A DNA stretch of 64,000 nt from Aureimonas sp. AU4 (GCF_001463765.1 NZ_BBWK01000040.1:1-64000); one strand, 5' to 3'. Positions 16,161 through 25,099 are shown, counted from the first letter of the stretch. Numbers and translations: made by a program. The notes: a model not told the origin generated them from the sequence alone.

Positions 16161-17729
16161 TCACGCGCGTGCGCGCCCCGCCCCGCCGTTCGCCAGGAAC
16201 CGGTCGGCGGTGCGCAGCGACAGGGCCATGATGGTGAGCGCGGGATTGGCCGCGAGCGAGGACGGGAAGACCGAGTTGTCGCAAATCCAGAGGTTCTCGA
16301 TCTCGTGCGAGCGGCCGGCGTCGTCCACCACCGAGCGCTCGGGGTCGTGCCCCATGCGGCAGGTGCCGATCGTGTGGGCCGTGCGCTCTAGGACCCAGAT
16401 GTCGGTGGCGCCCGCCGCCTCCCAGATGCCGCGCATGAAGCGGACCGAGTGGTCGCGGATGGCCCGCTCGTTCTCCTGATAACTGTAGCGGATCAGCGGC
16501 TTGCGCAGCCCCGTCGCGTCGCGCTCGTCGGCGAGCGTGAGATAGTTGTCCTCGTGCGGCAGGCCCTCGCCGTTGATGCCGATGCCCGCCGTGTGGTTGT
16601 AGCGGTCGAGATAGCGCACGAGGTCCTCGCCCCACAGGCCGCGCCCGCGCGCCACCTGGTCGGCGAAGGTACCGAGGACGACGCCGAGGCTTTGCACGAG
16701 GTAGCCGCCCGCGAAGTTCGCGTCGGTCGGCCGCAGCATGTCCTCGGTGATCATGGCCGAGGGATAGCCCTTGTTCATGCGCATCTCGCGCTCGAACGTG
16801 CCCCAGACCTGCGTCGCGACATGCGCGGTGTAGTGCTTGCCGACCTGCCCGTTGCGGTTGGCGAGCTCGGCGTTGAGGAGGAGGCGCGGCGTCTCCACCG
16901 CGCCCGCGCACAGGAACACGGCGCGGCAGGGCTGGCGCATCTCCCGGTCGCCCTGGCGATAGACGACGGCGGTGATGCGACCCTCGCGGTCGCGCTCGAA
17001 GCCGGTGGCGAAGCATTCGGGCCGGATCTCGGCGCCGCGCCGCACGGCCATCGGCAGGTAGGTCACGTCCATCGAGGCCTTGGCGCCGTTGCGGCAGCCC
17101 TGGTGGCAGTATCCGCAATTGGCGCAGGCGTGCCGCAGCGGCCCTTCCTGCTGCTGGAAGTCCTGCGAGACGGCGGCGACGGGCCCGTCGTCGATGCGGA
17201 GGCCGAGCTTGGCGCAGCCGTCCGCCATGGCCTGCGCCGGCGCGTTGCGCTTGACCGGCGGCAGCTTGTAGCGCCGCGTCTCGTCGAAGACATAGCGCGC
17301 CGGACCCGACACGCCGATGAAGCTTTCGACCTCCTCGTAGTAGGGCACGAGCTCGCGATGCTCGATCGGCCAGTCCTCGCCGAGGCCGGTCTCGGTGCGA
17401 AGCTTCAGGTCGCGCGGGTCGGCGCGCGGCACGTAGGCGCCCCAGTGCAGCATCGAACCGCCGACGCCGATGCCGCTGTTGTTGGCGCCGAAGGCCTCGG
17501 GCGTGCGCCCGCCGCTGACGCGCTCGTTCATCCAGTAGAGGTCGGAGGAAAGGGTCTCGTCGGCCGCGAACTCCTCCGGGTCGCGGTTGCGTCCCGCCTC
17601 CAGCGCCACGACGCTGAGCCCCTTGGCCGCCAGCCGCGCCAGCAGCGGCGAGCCGCCCGCGCCCGTGCCGATCACCACCGCGTCCACGATCTCGCTCGCG
17701 CCGTAGCGCTTCATGCCGGAAAGGTTCAT
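16161..17729 (-). CDS. GMC-family FAD dehydrogenase, gluconate 2-dehydrogenase large-subunit type
   Basis: A 522-residue GMC oxidoreductase with an N-terminal FAD motif (DAVVIGTGAGGSP) and the C-terminal HTIGTCRMGHDPERSVVD and NPALTIMALSLRTADRFL segments. A cysteine cluster CANCGYCHQGC near the middle resembles the iron-sulfur or cysteine motif of membrane-linked FAD sugar dehydrogenases. It forms an operon with its subunit 3 partner, the two overlapping by 4 bp. The usual cytochrome c subunit is not encoded nearby, so the electron acceptor is unclear. Substrate is probably a sugar, sugar acid or polyol. Confidence 0.88.
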   Translation of the reverse strand: MNLSGMKRYGASEIVDAVVIGTGAGGSPLLARLAAKGLSVVALEAGRNRDPEEFAADETLSSDLYWMNERVSGGRTPEAFGANNSGIGVGGSMLHWGAYVPRADPRDLKLRTETGLGEDWPIEHRELVPYYEEVESFIGVSGPARYVFDETRRYKLPPVKRNAPAQAMADGCAKLGLRIDDGPVAAVSQDFQQQEGPLRHACANCGYCHQGCRNGAKASMDVTYLPMAVRRGAEIRPECFATGFERDREGRITAVVYRQGDREMRQPCRAVFLCAGAVETPRLLLNAELANRNGQVGKHYTAHVATQVWGTFEREMRMNKGYPSAMITEDMLRPTDANFAGGYLVQSLGVVLGTFADQVARGRGLWGEDLVRYLDRYNHTAGIGINGEGLPHEDNYLTLADERDATGLRKPLIRYSYQENERAIRDHSVRFMRGIWEAAGATDIWVLERTAHTIGTCRMGHDPERSVVDDAGRSHEIENLWICDNSVFPSSLAANPALTIMALSLRTADRFLANGGAGRARA

Positions 17730-18499
17730 CGTGCGGTCTCCTCGGCCGTACCCTCTGGCTCGAAGGCCTCGCGCTCGGCTTCTCCTCTCGGCTCGAAGGC
17801 TTCGCGCTCGGCTTCTCCTCTCGGCTCGAAGGCTTCGCGCTCGGCTTCTCCTCTCGGCTCGAAGGCTTCGCGCTCGCCGATGCCCACATGCTGGAAGCCG
17901 GCAAAGGCCGCCCCGCCAGGTCCCCCGTTGGCGATGCCGGAATAGCCGATCCGGGCCATGACGGCGGGGTGGGCGACGAAGATACGCACGGCGTCCGAGC
18001 GCAGCTCCTCGAACCAGAGCGTCATCTGCTTCGGCGAGAAGCGGTCTTCGGCCTCGATGCCGGCCTCCCCGTCCGCGATCCGGCGCAGGAGTGCGTCGAT
18101 CTCCTGCGGCGAGAGCTCCGCGAAGGCCCGTCCGTGACGGTCACGGGCCAGCGCCTCCAGCGTGTCGAGACCGACCTGGTAGGCTTCCGGATCGGTCGGC
18201 AGCGCCTCGTAGCGCCAGCCGTTGCCGGTAGCCTCCGCCATCATCGTGTCGATGCGCGCGGCCAGATCGATCGGCGCGTCGCCCTTCTGCGGGATGATGC
18301 GGGCGAGCGCGGCGCGTAAGCTCGCGAGCTGCGTCTCGTTCATGGTCTGCGGCCGGTATTCCGGATCGTCGGGTTGCGCTCGCTTCACCAGCGCCTCGCG
18401 CAGCCGCTCGCTGACGCGTTCGGGCGAGGCGATCAGCTCGGCATAGGTCGCCGGCACGTTGGGAAGGGCCGCGGGGGCCGGACGGAAATGTTCGTTCAT
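17726..18499 (-). CDS. Gluconate 2-dehydrogenase subunit 3 family protein with repeated C-terminus
   Basis: A 257-residue partner of the downstream GMC dehydrogenase. It has the family's helical core with the conserved late segment WFEELRSDAVRIFVAHPAVM and RIGYSGIANGG. Unlike many relatives it has no visible Tat signal, so the complex may be cytoplasmic or may export differently. The last 45 residues are a tandem repeat of GEAEREAFEPR, apparently an amplification of the normal terminal GEREAFEP motif. Gene order subunit 3 then GMC, with ATGA overlap, indicates one complex. Confidence 0.88.
   Translation of the reverse strand: MNEHFRPAPAALPNVPATYAELIASPERVSERLREALVKRAQPDDPEYRPQTMNETQLASLRAALARIIPQKGDAPIDLAARIDTMMAEATGNGWRYEALPTDPEAYQVGLDTLEALARDRHGRAFAELSPQEIDALLRRIADGEAGIEAEDRFSPKQMTLWFEELRSDAVRIFVAHPAVMARIGYSGIANGGPGGAAFAGFQHVGIGEREAFEPRGEAEREAFEPRGEAEREAFEPRGEAEREAFEPEGTAEETAR
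17757..17876 (-). repeat. 33-bp tandem repeat, about 3.6 copies, in frame
   Basis: Units at 17,757-17,789, 17,790-17,822 and 17,823-17,855 differ by one base at most, and a partial fourth copy runs to 17,876. Each full unit encodes 11 residues (GEAEREAFEPR, minus strand). Near-identity at DNA level indicates recent expansion by slippage or unequal recombination, and the reading frame is kept. Confidence 0.95.
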
Positions 18500-18681
18500 C
18501 GGGGCGGTCCATTCGGCGCGACACTTGGCCGGCTATCTGGTTGGAAGCACCCCAACGACAACGCAGCGCAACAAGTTGCCGCATCGTCTCACGATGTCGG
18601 GTCCTTGCGCCGATGCAACCTTCGCGAGCCTCCCGCGCTTCCCGCCCCGCAACGGATTTCAGACGGGACACGGGAACAGGC

Positions 18682-19671
18682 ATGACGAAGACGGTTGTGA
18701 TCACCGGCGGCTCGGCCGGCATCGGGCTCGCCGCCTCCGAGCGCTTCGCGCGCGAGGGCTGGCAGGTCGCGGTGGTGGCGCGCCACGAGGGACGACTCAA
18801 GGAGACCGAGGCGCGGCTGCGCGCGATGGGCGTCAAGGCACTGGGCATCGAGGCCGACGTAGCCGACGAAAAGGCCATGTTCGACGCGGCCGCGCGCGTC
18901 GAGCGCGAGCTCGGCCCGATCGACGTCTGGGTCAACAACGCCATGTCCAGCATCGTGGCCCCGGCGTGGGACGTGTCGGGCGACGAGTACCGCCGGGTCA
19001 CCGAGGTCACCTATCTCGGGCAGGTCTTCGGCACGCTCGCGGCGCTGAAATACATGCGCGCGCGCCGTCGCGGCACGGTGATCCAGATCAACTCGGTGAT
19101 CGGCATCCGCGCCTTCCCGCTCCAGACCCCTTACGCCGGTGCCAAGGGCGCGGCGATGAACTGGACCAACGGCTTGCGCGCCGAGCTCGCCCACGAGCGC
19201 CTGCCCATCGAGATCTCGACGATCTATCTGCCGGCCGTGAACTCCACGCAGTTCGACGGCTGGGCGCGCAACCGCACCGGCAAGCGCCAGATCGCACCCG
19301 ATCCGGTCTACGATCCGCGCCTGGCCGCCAACGCCATCTTCTTCGCCGCCGAGAATCCGCGTCGCGACATCTGGGTGGGCCGCACCACGATCCTGGGCGC
19401 GATCGTCCAGCGCCTCTGGCCCAAGGGCGGCGACATGGTGGCCAAGAGCGGTTGGGACGGCCAGCTCGGCGAGCCGATGGGCGAGATCGAGGGCAACCTC
19501 TTCAAGCCGGCCGAGGGCAGCGCCCGGATCGACGGCCCGAGCGGCGACCGCACGCTCTCCTCGCGCCACACCTATCTCACCAGCCGCCAGCGCGACGCGG
19601 TGGTACTGGGGGGCCTGGCGCTCGTGGCGGCCGGCGTCGCCCATCTCGTGGCCAGACGCACCGGGATCTAG
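18682..19671 (+). CDS. Short-chain dehydrogenase/reductase with C-terminal membrane helix
   Basis: A 329-residue SDR. The NAD(P) motif is VVITGGSAGIGLA and the catalytic Ser-Tyr-Lys is seen in INSVIGIRAFPLQTPYAGAKGAAM. A tail of about 60 residues extends beyond the classical SDR core and ends in a hydrophobic helix (AVVLGGLALVAAGVAHLV) and basic residues, suggesting membrane tethering. I start at the ATG at 18,682; the in-frame extension to 18,541 is low complexity. It diverges from the GMC dehydrogenase operon, so the two may share regulation and substrate. Confidence 0.9.
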   Translation: MTKTVVITGGSAGIGLAASERFAREGWQVAVVARHEGRLKETEARLRAMGVKALGIEADVADEKAMFDAAARVERELGPIDVWVNNAMSSIVAPAWDVSGDEYRRVTEVTYLGQVFGTLAALKYMRARRRGTVIQINSVIGIRAFPLQTPYAGAKGAAMNWTNGLRAELAHERLPIEISTIYLPAVNSTQFDGWARNRTGKRQIAPDPVYDPRLAANAIFFAAENPRRDIWVGRTTILGAIVQRLWPKGGDMVAKSGWDGQLGEPMGEIEGNLFKPAEGSARIDGPSGDRTLSSRHTYLTSRQRDAVVLGGLALVAAGVAHLVARRTGI

Positions 19672-19682
19672 CGGCTTTTTCG

Positions 19683-19709
19683 GGGCCGGCGGGCGACCGC
19701 CGCCGGCCC
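19683..19709. terminator. Hairpin between convergent SDR and MRJP-like genes
   Basis: A perfect 10-bp GC stem (GGGCCGGCGG / CCGCCGGCCC) with a 7-nt loop in the 44-bp convergent gap, a likely bidirectional terminator. Confidence 0.5.
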
Positions 19710-19715
19710 AGCGCC

Positions 19716-20897
19716 TCAGGCCGGATCGGCGTCGATGCGCAGGCGCAGGATGGCGTAGGGCGGCGTCTGTAGGTCCTCGCCGCCGTTGTACTCGGGCCGG
19801 CGGTTCACCTGCGCGCCCGAGACGTAGAGCCAGCGGTCGGGCGTGATCGAGATCGTGTCGGCCCACACGAGGCGCGGGTCGGAGCCGAGCACCTCGATCC
19901 GCCCGTCCGGGTGGCGGCGGGCAAGCGCGTTCTGCTCCTGGAGCGTCAGGTAGACGCGGTCCTGGCTGTCGCTCGACAGCCCGCCCGTCATGCCCTTCTC
20001 CCCGAGATCCTCGACGCTCGCCGCGACATCGGCGTCGGTGGCGTTCTCGTCGAGCAGCAGCGCCGCGTCCACCGCGTAGAGCCGGCGCGCCATGAGGGGC
20101 GCGTAGTAGAGGCGCGCGCCGTCCGGCGACAGCGCGATGCCGTTGGCGCCCCCTTGCGGGCTCTTCGGCGTGGCATCCGGGGTCGGACGCTGCATCACGG
20201 GCCGCGCCTCGACGAACTTCACCACCTTTTCCTGCGACTTCGTGCTCGGATGCTCGGCGAGACGCCGCACGCAGCGGCCCGTCTCGAGATCCACCGCCAC
20301 GATCGCGCCCTGACCGTCCTGGCCCTGGTCGGTGATGAAGGCGCGGTTGCGCCGGGCGTCGACGCGCAGGTCGTTCAGCGAGGAGGTCGGCTCCACCGCC
20401 GGGTCGAGCGGCAGGACGCGCCGCACCTCGTTGGCGGCGAGGTCCACCTCGATCAGCTTCGCCCCGCCCTTCACGGGCGCGCCCTTGCCCTCCGGCAGTC
20501 CGGCGTCGAGCAGCCACATCCGCCCCTCGACGCCGAAGACGCCATTCGGCACGTGGAACATCGAACTCTGCGGCTCGTCGCGGTCGATCCTGTTCAGCGC
20601 CTCGCTGGGATAGGCGACGACGCGCCCACCCTCCAGGACCTCGCCGACCGTGATCGGCTCGCGCCCGGTAAAGCGCGGCATCATCAGGAAGACGCGGCCC
20701 TCGGCGGTCACCGCCAGCCCGGTCGGGGTCGAGGGCGCGTCCGCGAGATAGGCGAGTTCCATCTCGCCGGCGGGGCGCGCGGAGCTCGCCTCCTGCCCCT
20801 GGACGGCGCCCGGCGCGGGTGGACTCGTCTGCGCGCGGGCGGCAAGCGGCGTCGCGGCGGCTGCGGCGGAGAGGGCGAGGAAGCGGCGTCGGATCAT
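19716..20897 (-). CDS. Exported major royal jelly / Yellow-like protein
   Basis: A 393-residue six-bladed propeller protein of the MRJP/Yellow family, known in bacteria mostly as uncharacterised secreted proteins. The N-terminus MIRRRFLALSAAAAATPLAARAQ resembles a Tat or Sec signal. Family segments include FHVPNGVFGVEGRMWLLDAG, SSLNDLRVDARRNRAFITD and GGANGIALSPDGARLYYAP. It lies 40 bp downstream of a second propeller-type gene, also with a signal peptide, forming a likely operon. The ligand is unknown. The open frame upstream of 20,897 overlaps that gene and is not used. Confidence 0.85.
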   Translation of the reverse strand: MIRRRFLALSAAAAATPLAARAQTSPPAPGAVQGQEASSARPAGEMELAYLADAPSTPTGLAVTAEGRVFLMMPRFTGREPITVGEVLEGGRVVAYPSEALNRIDRDEPQSSMFHVPNGVFGVEGRMWLLDAGLPEGKGAPVKGGAKLIEVDLAANEVRRVLPLDPAVEPTSSLNDLRVDARRNRAFITDQGQDGQGAIVAVDLETGRCVRRLAEHPSTKSQEKVVKFVEARPVMQRPTPDATPKSPQGGANGIALSPDGARLYYAPLMARRLYAVDAALLLDENATDADVAASVEDLGEKGMTGGLSSDSQDRVYLTLQEQNALARRHPDGRIEVLGSDPRLVWADTISITPDRWLYVSGAQVNRRPEYNGGEDLQTPPYAILRLRIDADPA

Positions 20898-20937
20898 GGG
20901 GTCGGCCTCGAGGGGGAAAACGGGAGATGGCGCGGCG

Positions 20938-21891
20938 TCAGCCGGCGAGATCGATCGCGTGGATATGGGGCCCTTGCCCGATGAAGAGCCGGCGCCCGTC
21001 CGCGCCGCCGAGGGCCAGGTTGGCGGCGGGCCCGGCGGTCGGGATGCGGCCGAGACGGCGTCCGTCCGCCTCCCAGACCTGCACGCCGTGCGTGCAGGCG
21101 GCAAAAACGCGGCCCCGCCCGTCGACGCACAGGCCGTCCGGCACGGCGCCGCCGTCGGGCTCGGCGAAGCGGCGCCCCTCGCCCGGCCGCCCATCGGGCC
21201 CGAGCGCGAAGGCATGGATCGCGCGGCCCGCCTCGGGGTTCAGCGAGGCGCCCGCATCCGAGACGTAGAGCGTGCGCCCGTCGGCCGAGAAGGCGAGGCC
21301 GTTCGGCTGGTCGATCGCCGAGATCATCGCCTCCACCGCCCCGCCGGGGGTGATGCGATAGACGCGCCGCGCCCGCTGCTCGGGCTCGGCCATCAGCCCC
21401 TCGTCGGGCTGGCGGATGCCGAACACGGGATCGGTGAACCAGAGCGAGCCGTCCGGTGCGAGCGCCACGTCGTTGGGCGCGTTGAGCCGCCTGTCCTCGA
21501 AGCGCTCGGCCAGCATCGTCAGCTCGCCGCCGGGCTCGGCGCGCACCACGCGCCGCGTGCGGTGCTCGCAGGTGACGAGACGCCCCTGCGCGTCCAGCGC
21601 GTTGCCGTTCGCGTTGCGGGAGGGATCGCGCAAGGTGCGCACCGATCCGTCCGAGCCGAGAACGCTCATCGTGTTGCGCCGCACGTCGCTGAACACGAGC
21701 CCGCCGAGCGCTGGCGCCCAGCACAGGCCCTCGCACCAGCGCCCGCCGGAATAAAGCGTCTGCAGACGGGCGCCGGGGGCGAGCACGCCGCTCAGGTCCT
21801 CGCTCGTCCTTCTCGCGGCGAGCGCTGGCGGTCCGAAGGCCAGGCCGGCGGCCAGCCCCACAAGCACATGGCGGCGCGTTGCATGAAGCAT
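20938..21891 (-). CDS. Exported SMP-30/gluconolactonase family protein
   Basis: A 317-residue calcium-dependent lactonase-type six-bladed propeller. The signal peptide (MLHATRRHVLVGLAAGLAFG) is Tat-like. Metal-site and family motifs include CEGLCWAPALGGLVFSD, NAPNDVALAPDGSLWFTDP and QPNGLAFSADGRTLYVSD. It probably hydrolyses a sugar lactone in the periplasm. That would fit downstream of the GMC/gluconate dehydrogenase-type oxidation encoded 3 kb away, though the link is inferred. The ATG at 21,891 is chosen because it begins the signal sequence. Confidence 0.88.
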   Translation of the reverse strand: MLHATRRHVLVGLAAGLAFGPPALAARRTSEDLSGVLAPGARLQTLYSGGRWCEGLCWAPALGGLVFSDVRRNTMSVLGSDGSVRTLRDPSRNANGNALDAQGRLVTCEHRTRRVVRAEPGGELTMLAERFEDRRLNAPNDVALAPDGSLWFTDPVFGIRQPDEGLMAEPEQRARRVYRITPGGAVEAMISAIDQPNGLAFSADGRTLYVSDAGASLNPEAGRAIHAFALGPDGRPGEGRRFAEPDGGAVPDGLCVDGRGRVFAACTHGVQVWEADGRRLGRIPTAGPAANLALGGADGRRLFIGQGPHIHAIDLAG

Positions 21892-22228
21892 GGCGGCAAC
21901 TCCCCTCTCGCGAGCACAACAACTGGAGCGGGCCATCGATCCGTCAGCCTCCCGGGGGCTTCCGCGGGCGCGCCATTGGATCGCGGGCAAGGGATCACCG
22001 CATCGTGAGAGCCGGGTGATGTGGGTGCGCACCAAGCCGCAAACCCCGACGGCGCAGGCCCTGGTCGCCTGTCCGAACCGTGGCGGCGCAGCAACCGGAC
22101 CGTGTCGCATCCGACACAGCGGGACTGCCGCCTCGCCGAGCCCGCTTGCGCGGTCCCGGTCCGGCGAGACTTGATGCTGCGCAATCCAACTGTCCGCTGC
22201 GTCCGGCGGACCCCTTCGGGAGCCCGCC
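21892..22228. promoter_or_regulatory. Divergent promoter region, 337 bp, no gene
   Basis: This region separates the lactonase operon (minus) from the outer-membrane barrel gene (plus). Frames that cross it are low-complexity shadows. I see a short inverted repeat GTGTCG-CATC-CGACAC near 22,100 and no confident -35/-10 pair. It should hold both promoters and the leader of the barrel mRNA. Confidence 0.5.
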
Positions 22229-23119
22229 ATGCAGCGCCTTCTTCTCGCCCTCGGCCTCAGCGCCGCCTTCGCCGCGCCGGCGCTCGCCGCCGACGTCGTC
22301 TACGAGGAGCCGGCGGCTCCCATCGCGGTCGCCGCGCCTCCGAGCTGGACCGGCCTTTACCTCGGCGTCCAGGGCGGCGGCGCCTTCCAGCCCGACGAGG
22401 GCGACGGCCTCGGCATCCTGCCGAGCTTCGGCGCCAACACCGCCGTGCCGGGCCTGACCGCCGCCGCCAACAACGGCTTTGGCGCCAACACGATCGGCGC
22501 GGCCTTCGGCAACAGCTTCTCCTCGGAGTTCGAGTCCGGCTTCGTCGGCGGCGCCCATGTCGGCTACGACTACCAGGTCGGCGACCGGTTCGTGATCGGC
22601 GTCCTTGCCGACATCAACGCCACCGACGTCAGCTACCGCGACAGCGCCTTCTCCAACACGCCCGCCTTCTACACGGTGGAGCGCTCGCTGGACTACCTCG
22701 TGACCGGCCGCCTGCGCGCGGGCTTCCTGGTCACCCCGACCGCGCTCGCCTACGCCACGGGCGGCGTCGCCTACGGCGAGGTCGACACCCGCTTCTCCAC
22801 CGACAGCCCGGCGGTCGCCGGCAACGGTCGCTCGACCGCCACGGCTCGTCCCGCCGCCCTCTTCAACGACTCCGACGACGTCGGCTACACGGTCGGCGGC
22901 GGCATGGAGGTCAAGGTCACGCAGAACGTCTCGTTCGGCGCCGAGTATCTCTACACCAACCTTGGCGACGGCTCCTCGGTGGCGCGCCTCGACGGCGGCC
23001 CCTTCGACGGCAACGCGTCGAACGGCGCGGCCACGACGGGCGGCTTCACCGACTTCCGCACCTCGGGCGACTTCGACTTCCACACCGTCACCGCCAAGCT
23101 CTCCTACCGCTTCAACTGA
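22229..23119 (+). CDS. Outer-membrane beta-barrel protein (Omp25/Omp31-like)
   Basis: A 296-residue porin-family barrel of the type common in Brucella, Bartonella and other Hyphomicrobiales. It has a clear signal peptide ending APALAADV, a short proline/alanine spacer, then GLYLGVQGGGAF starting the barrel. The chain ends in Tyr-Arg-Phe-Asn, close to the terminal aromatic signal used for outer-membrane insertion. It is probably a monocistronic, abundant structural protein, as it is followed by a strong hairpin terminator. Confidence 0.92.
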   Translation: MQRLLLALGLSAAFAAPALAADVVYEEPAAPIAVAAPPSWTGLYLGVQGGGAFQPDEGDGLGILPSFGANTAVPGLTAAANNGFGANTIGAAFGNSFSSEFESGFVGGAHVGYDYQVGDRFVIGVLADINATDVSYRDSAFSNTPAFYTVERSLDYLVTGRLRAGFLVTPTALAYATGGVAYGEVDTRFSTDSPAVAGNGRSTATARPAALFNDSDDVGYTVGGGMEVKVTQNVSFGAEYLYTNLGDGSSVARLDGGPFDGNASNGAATTGGFTDFRTSGDFDFHTVTAKLSYRFN

Positions 23120-23163
23120 GCGGCCCGGTCTCGGCCGACGATCCCTTCGTCCCCCTGCCGGTC

Positions 23164-23194
23164 CGGCCGGTCCCGTCTCGCGCGGGACCGGCCG
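23164..23194 (+). terminator. Strong hairpin after the barrel gene
   Basis: A perfect 12-bp stem (CGGCCGGTCCCG / CGGGACCGGCCG) with a 7-nt loop, 45 bp after the stop codon of the outer-membrane protein. No T tract follows. Confidence 0.6.
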
Positions 23195-23294
23195 TCGGCG
23201 TTCGGAGGGCCGCACGCAACGAAACCGCCATGCCGCCCGTTTCCGTTCTCTGGATCTTCGAAGGTCCGGACCAGACGGTCGGGAGCCGCACGCG

Positions 23295-23552
23295 ATGGAA
23301 GACGGACAGGCGACGCTGCTTTGGGGCGATCGGGACGCAAGGCCCGATCCCGCCGCGTGGCGGATCGACGCGAGCGACCAGCGCTCGGCCGCCCTCTGGG
23401 CCAACCTCCACCAGGCGATCAACTACGCGGTCGGCATGATGCCCGACCGTGAGCCGCAGGGTCTCCATCCCTGGATCCGTACGCCCGGCGGCCACATCTA
23501 CTCGCCCGCCGCGATCAAGGTCCTGTCCGACACGATGGGACGCCGCCGCTAG
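23295..23552 (+). CDS. Small conserved-looking hypothetical protein
   Basis: An 85-residue soluble protein I cannot name. It is rich in Trp (LLWGD, AAWRID, ALWANLHQ) and ends in GGHIYSPAAIKVLSDTMGRRR, and reads as a real globular sequence rather than a shadow. The ATG at 23,295 is the natural start, since sequence upstream in this frame is low complexity through the barrel gene. It converges with the esterase gene. Confidence 0.6.
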   Translation: MEDGQATLLWGDRDARPDPAAWRIDASDQRSAALWANLHQAINYAVGMMPDREPQGLHPWIRTPGGHIYSPAAIKVLSDTMGRRR

Positions 23553-23636
23553 CGGCGAGCGCCTGAAACAGCACCGACCCCGGCGCGAAGCGGGAAGCGG
23601 GCGGAACCGGACGCCCCTTCCTCGAAGCCGCCGCCG

Positions 23637-24776
23637 TCAGTTGGCGGGGCGCGGCGCGGGCGTCGCCGGCATGGTCCCCTCCGGCACGCCGGCGGCAAAG
23701 GCCGTCGCCAAGCGATCGGTCGCCATGGTCATGGCCGCCTTCGCCTCGGGCACCACCGTGCCCATGCCGAAGAACTCGTGCGTGACGCCGCCATAGGTCA
23801 TCTGCTCGACCGGGATGCCCGCCTTGCGCAGGTTGGCGGCATAGGTTTCGCCCTCCGAGCGCAGGGGATCGATCTCGGCGTTGATGACGGTGGCGGGCGG
23901 CAGGCCCGACAGGTCGGTGCGCGCCACGAGGTCGATGCGCTGGTCGGCGATCGACTCCATGCTCGGCAGGGCGTTCTGCGCGAACCACTCCATCGCCTTT
24001 TTCGAGAGCGGCGCGGCCTCGGCATTCTGCCGGTAGGACGGCGTATCCATGTCCTTGCCCGCGATCGGATAGACCAGGAGCTGATGGACCGGCTGCTTGA
24101 TCTTTGCGTCGCGCGCCATGAGCGCGACGTTGGCAGTAAGGTTCCCGCCCGCGCTCTCGCCCGCCACCGCGACCCGGTCGGCGTCCGCGTTCAGCGTGCC
24201 GGAGTTCTCGACGGCCCATTCGTAGGCCGCGAACGCATCCTCGTGCGCGGCCGGGAACTTGTTCTCGGGACCATGACGATACTCGACCGAAAGGACGACG
24301 GCCTTGGCACCGGCCGAGAGCGCGCGCGCCGATGCGTCGTAGGTGTCGATGTCGGCGATCACCCAGCCGCCGCCGTGATAGTAGACGACGAGCGGGAACG
24401 GACCCTCGCCCTCGGGCGTGTAGACGCGGGCCTTCACCTCGCCGGCCGCATCGGGCACGGTGATGTCGCGCGTCCTGACGGCGTCGGCGGTCGGGTCGGG
24501 CACGACGCCCTTCTTGCGCATCACCGCCGCGACCGCGTCGGCCGGGGTCGGCTGGGCGCGCGTCTCGGCCACAGGCAGCGTGCCGAGCGGCTTGGCGCCG
24601 AGCGCCTGGAGCTCGTCGAGAACGGCCCGCATCTCCGGCGTCGGCTGCGCCATCGGAGCGGTGGCGGACGCCGCCGGCGCGGCGGCCGGGCCCTTTGCCA
24701 GCGCGGCCGGTGCAAGGGCGAGAAGGCCGGCGAGCGCGGTGGCGGCACCGAGCGAGCGGAGGATGCGGTTCGACAT
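23637..24776 (-). CDS. Exported alpha/beta hydrolase (hormone-sensitive lipase family esterase)
   Basis: A 379-residue esterase/lipase of bacterial family IV. The signal peptide (ILRSLGAATALAGLLALAPAALA) precedes an Ala/Pro-rich linker. The oxyanion motif is YYHGGGWVIAD, the nucleophile lies in VAGESAGGN, and the acid/His residues in AEIDPLRSEGE and VTHEFFG. It should hydrolyse short-chain esters in the periplasm. It diverges from the type III PKS operon across 323 bp, so a functional link to that pathway is possible but unproven. Confidence 0.92.
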   Translation of the reverse strand: MSNRILRSLGAATALAGLLALAPAALAKGPAAAPAASATAPMAQPTPEMRAVLDELQALGAKPLGTLPVAETRAQPTPADAVAAVMRKKGVVPDPTADAVRTRDITVPDAAGEVKARVYTPEGEGPFPLVVYYHGGGWVIADIDTYDASARALSAGAKAVVLSVEYRHGPENKFPAAHEDAFAAYEWAVENSGTLNADADRVAVAGESAGGNLTANVALMARDAKIKQPVHQLLVYPIAGKDMDTPSYRQNAEAAPLSKKAMEWFAQNALPSMESIADQRIDLVARTDLSGLPPATVINAEIDPLRSEGETYAANLRKAGIPVEQMTYGGVTHEFFGMGTVVPEAKAAMTMATDRLATAFAAGVPEGTMPATPAPRPAN

Positions 24777-25099
24777 CGAGCGTGTTTCCCTGGCGGGCGA
24801 AAGGATATCGGACTAAGGTTCCGAACCCGCGTTCGGTTCCGCCGCCGAAACAGGCCGGGGGCCGCGATAAGCGCATCCGGCTACGGGACAAAGCCCACGA
24901 TCGCGCGGTTCCGTGGGCGCCCCATCGTATGCGGCCAAACGTCTCCGCCGCGCGGCCCTCGCCCCCGGCCGGGCGCGGCGCTAGGATGATGGCGTGTCCC
25001 CGGCAAGCGGGGACCGGCCCCCGAACCCTTCGGGCCCGCCACGACACCCCGAGGCGTTCCCGACCTTCCGGTCCGCCGCAGCCCATGACGGCACGACCC
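24777..25099. promoter_or_regulatory. Divergent promoter region, 323 bp, no gene
   Basis: This region separates the esterase (minus) and the polyketide synthase (plus). Frames crossing it are low complexity. A CCGAA-N6-TTCGG repeat near 24,819 is the only symmetry I noticed, and I see no confident promoter elements. Confidence 0.45.

Noticed and set aside
17757-17876. Short CRISPR array
   Set aside because: The 33-bp units are directly adjacent without spacers and encode protein in frame; they are a coding tandem repeat.
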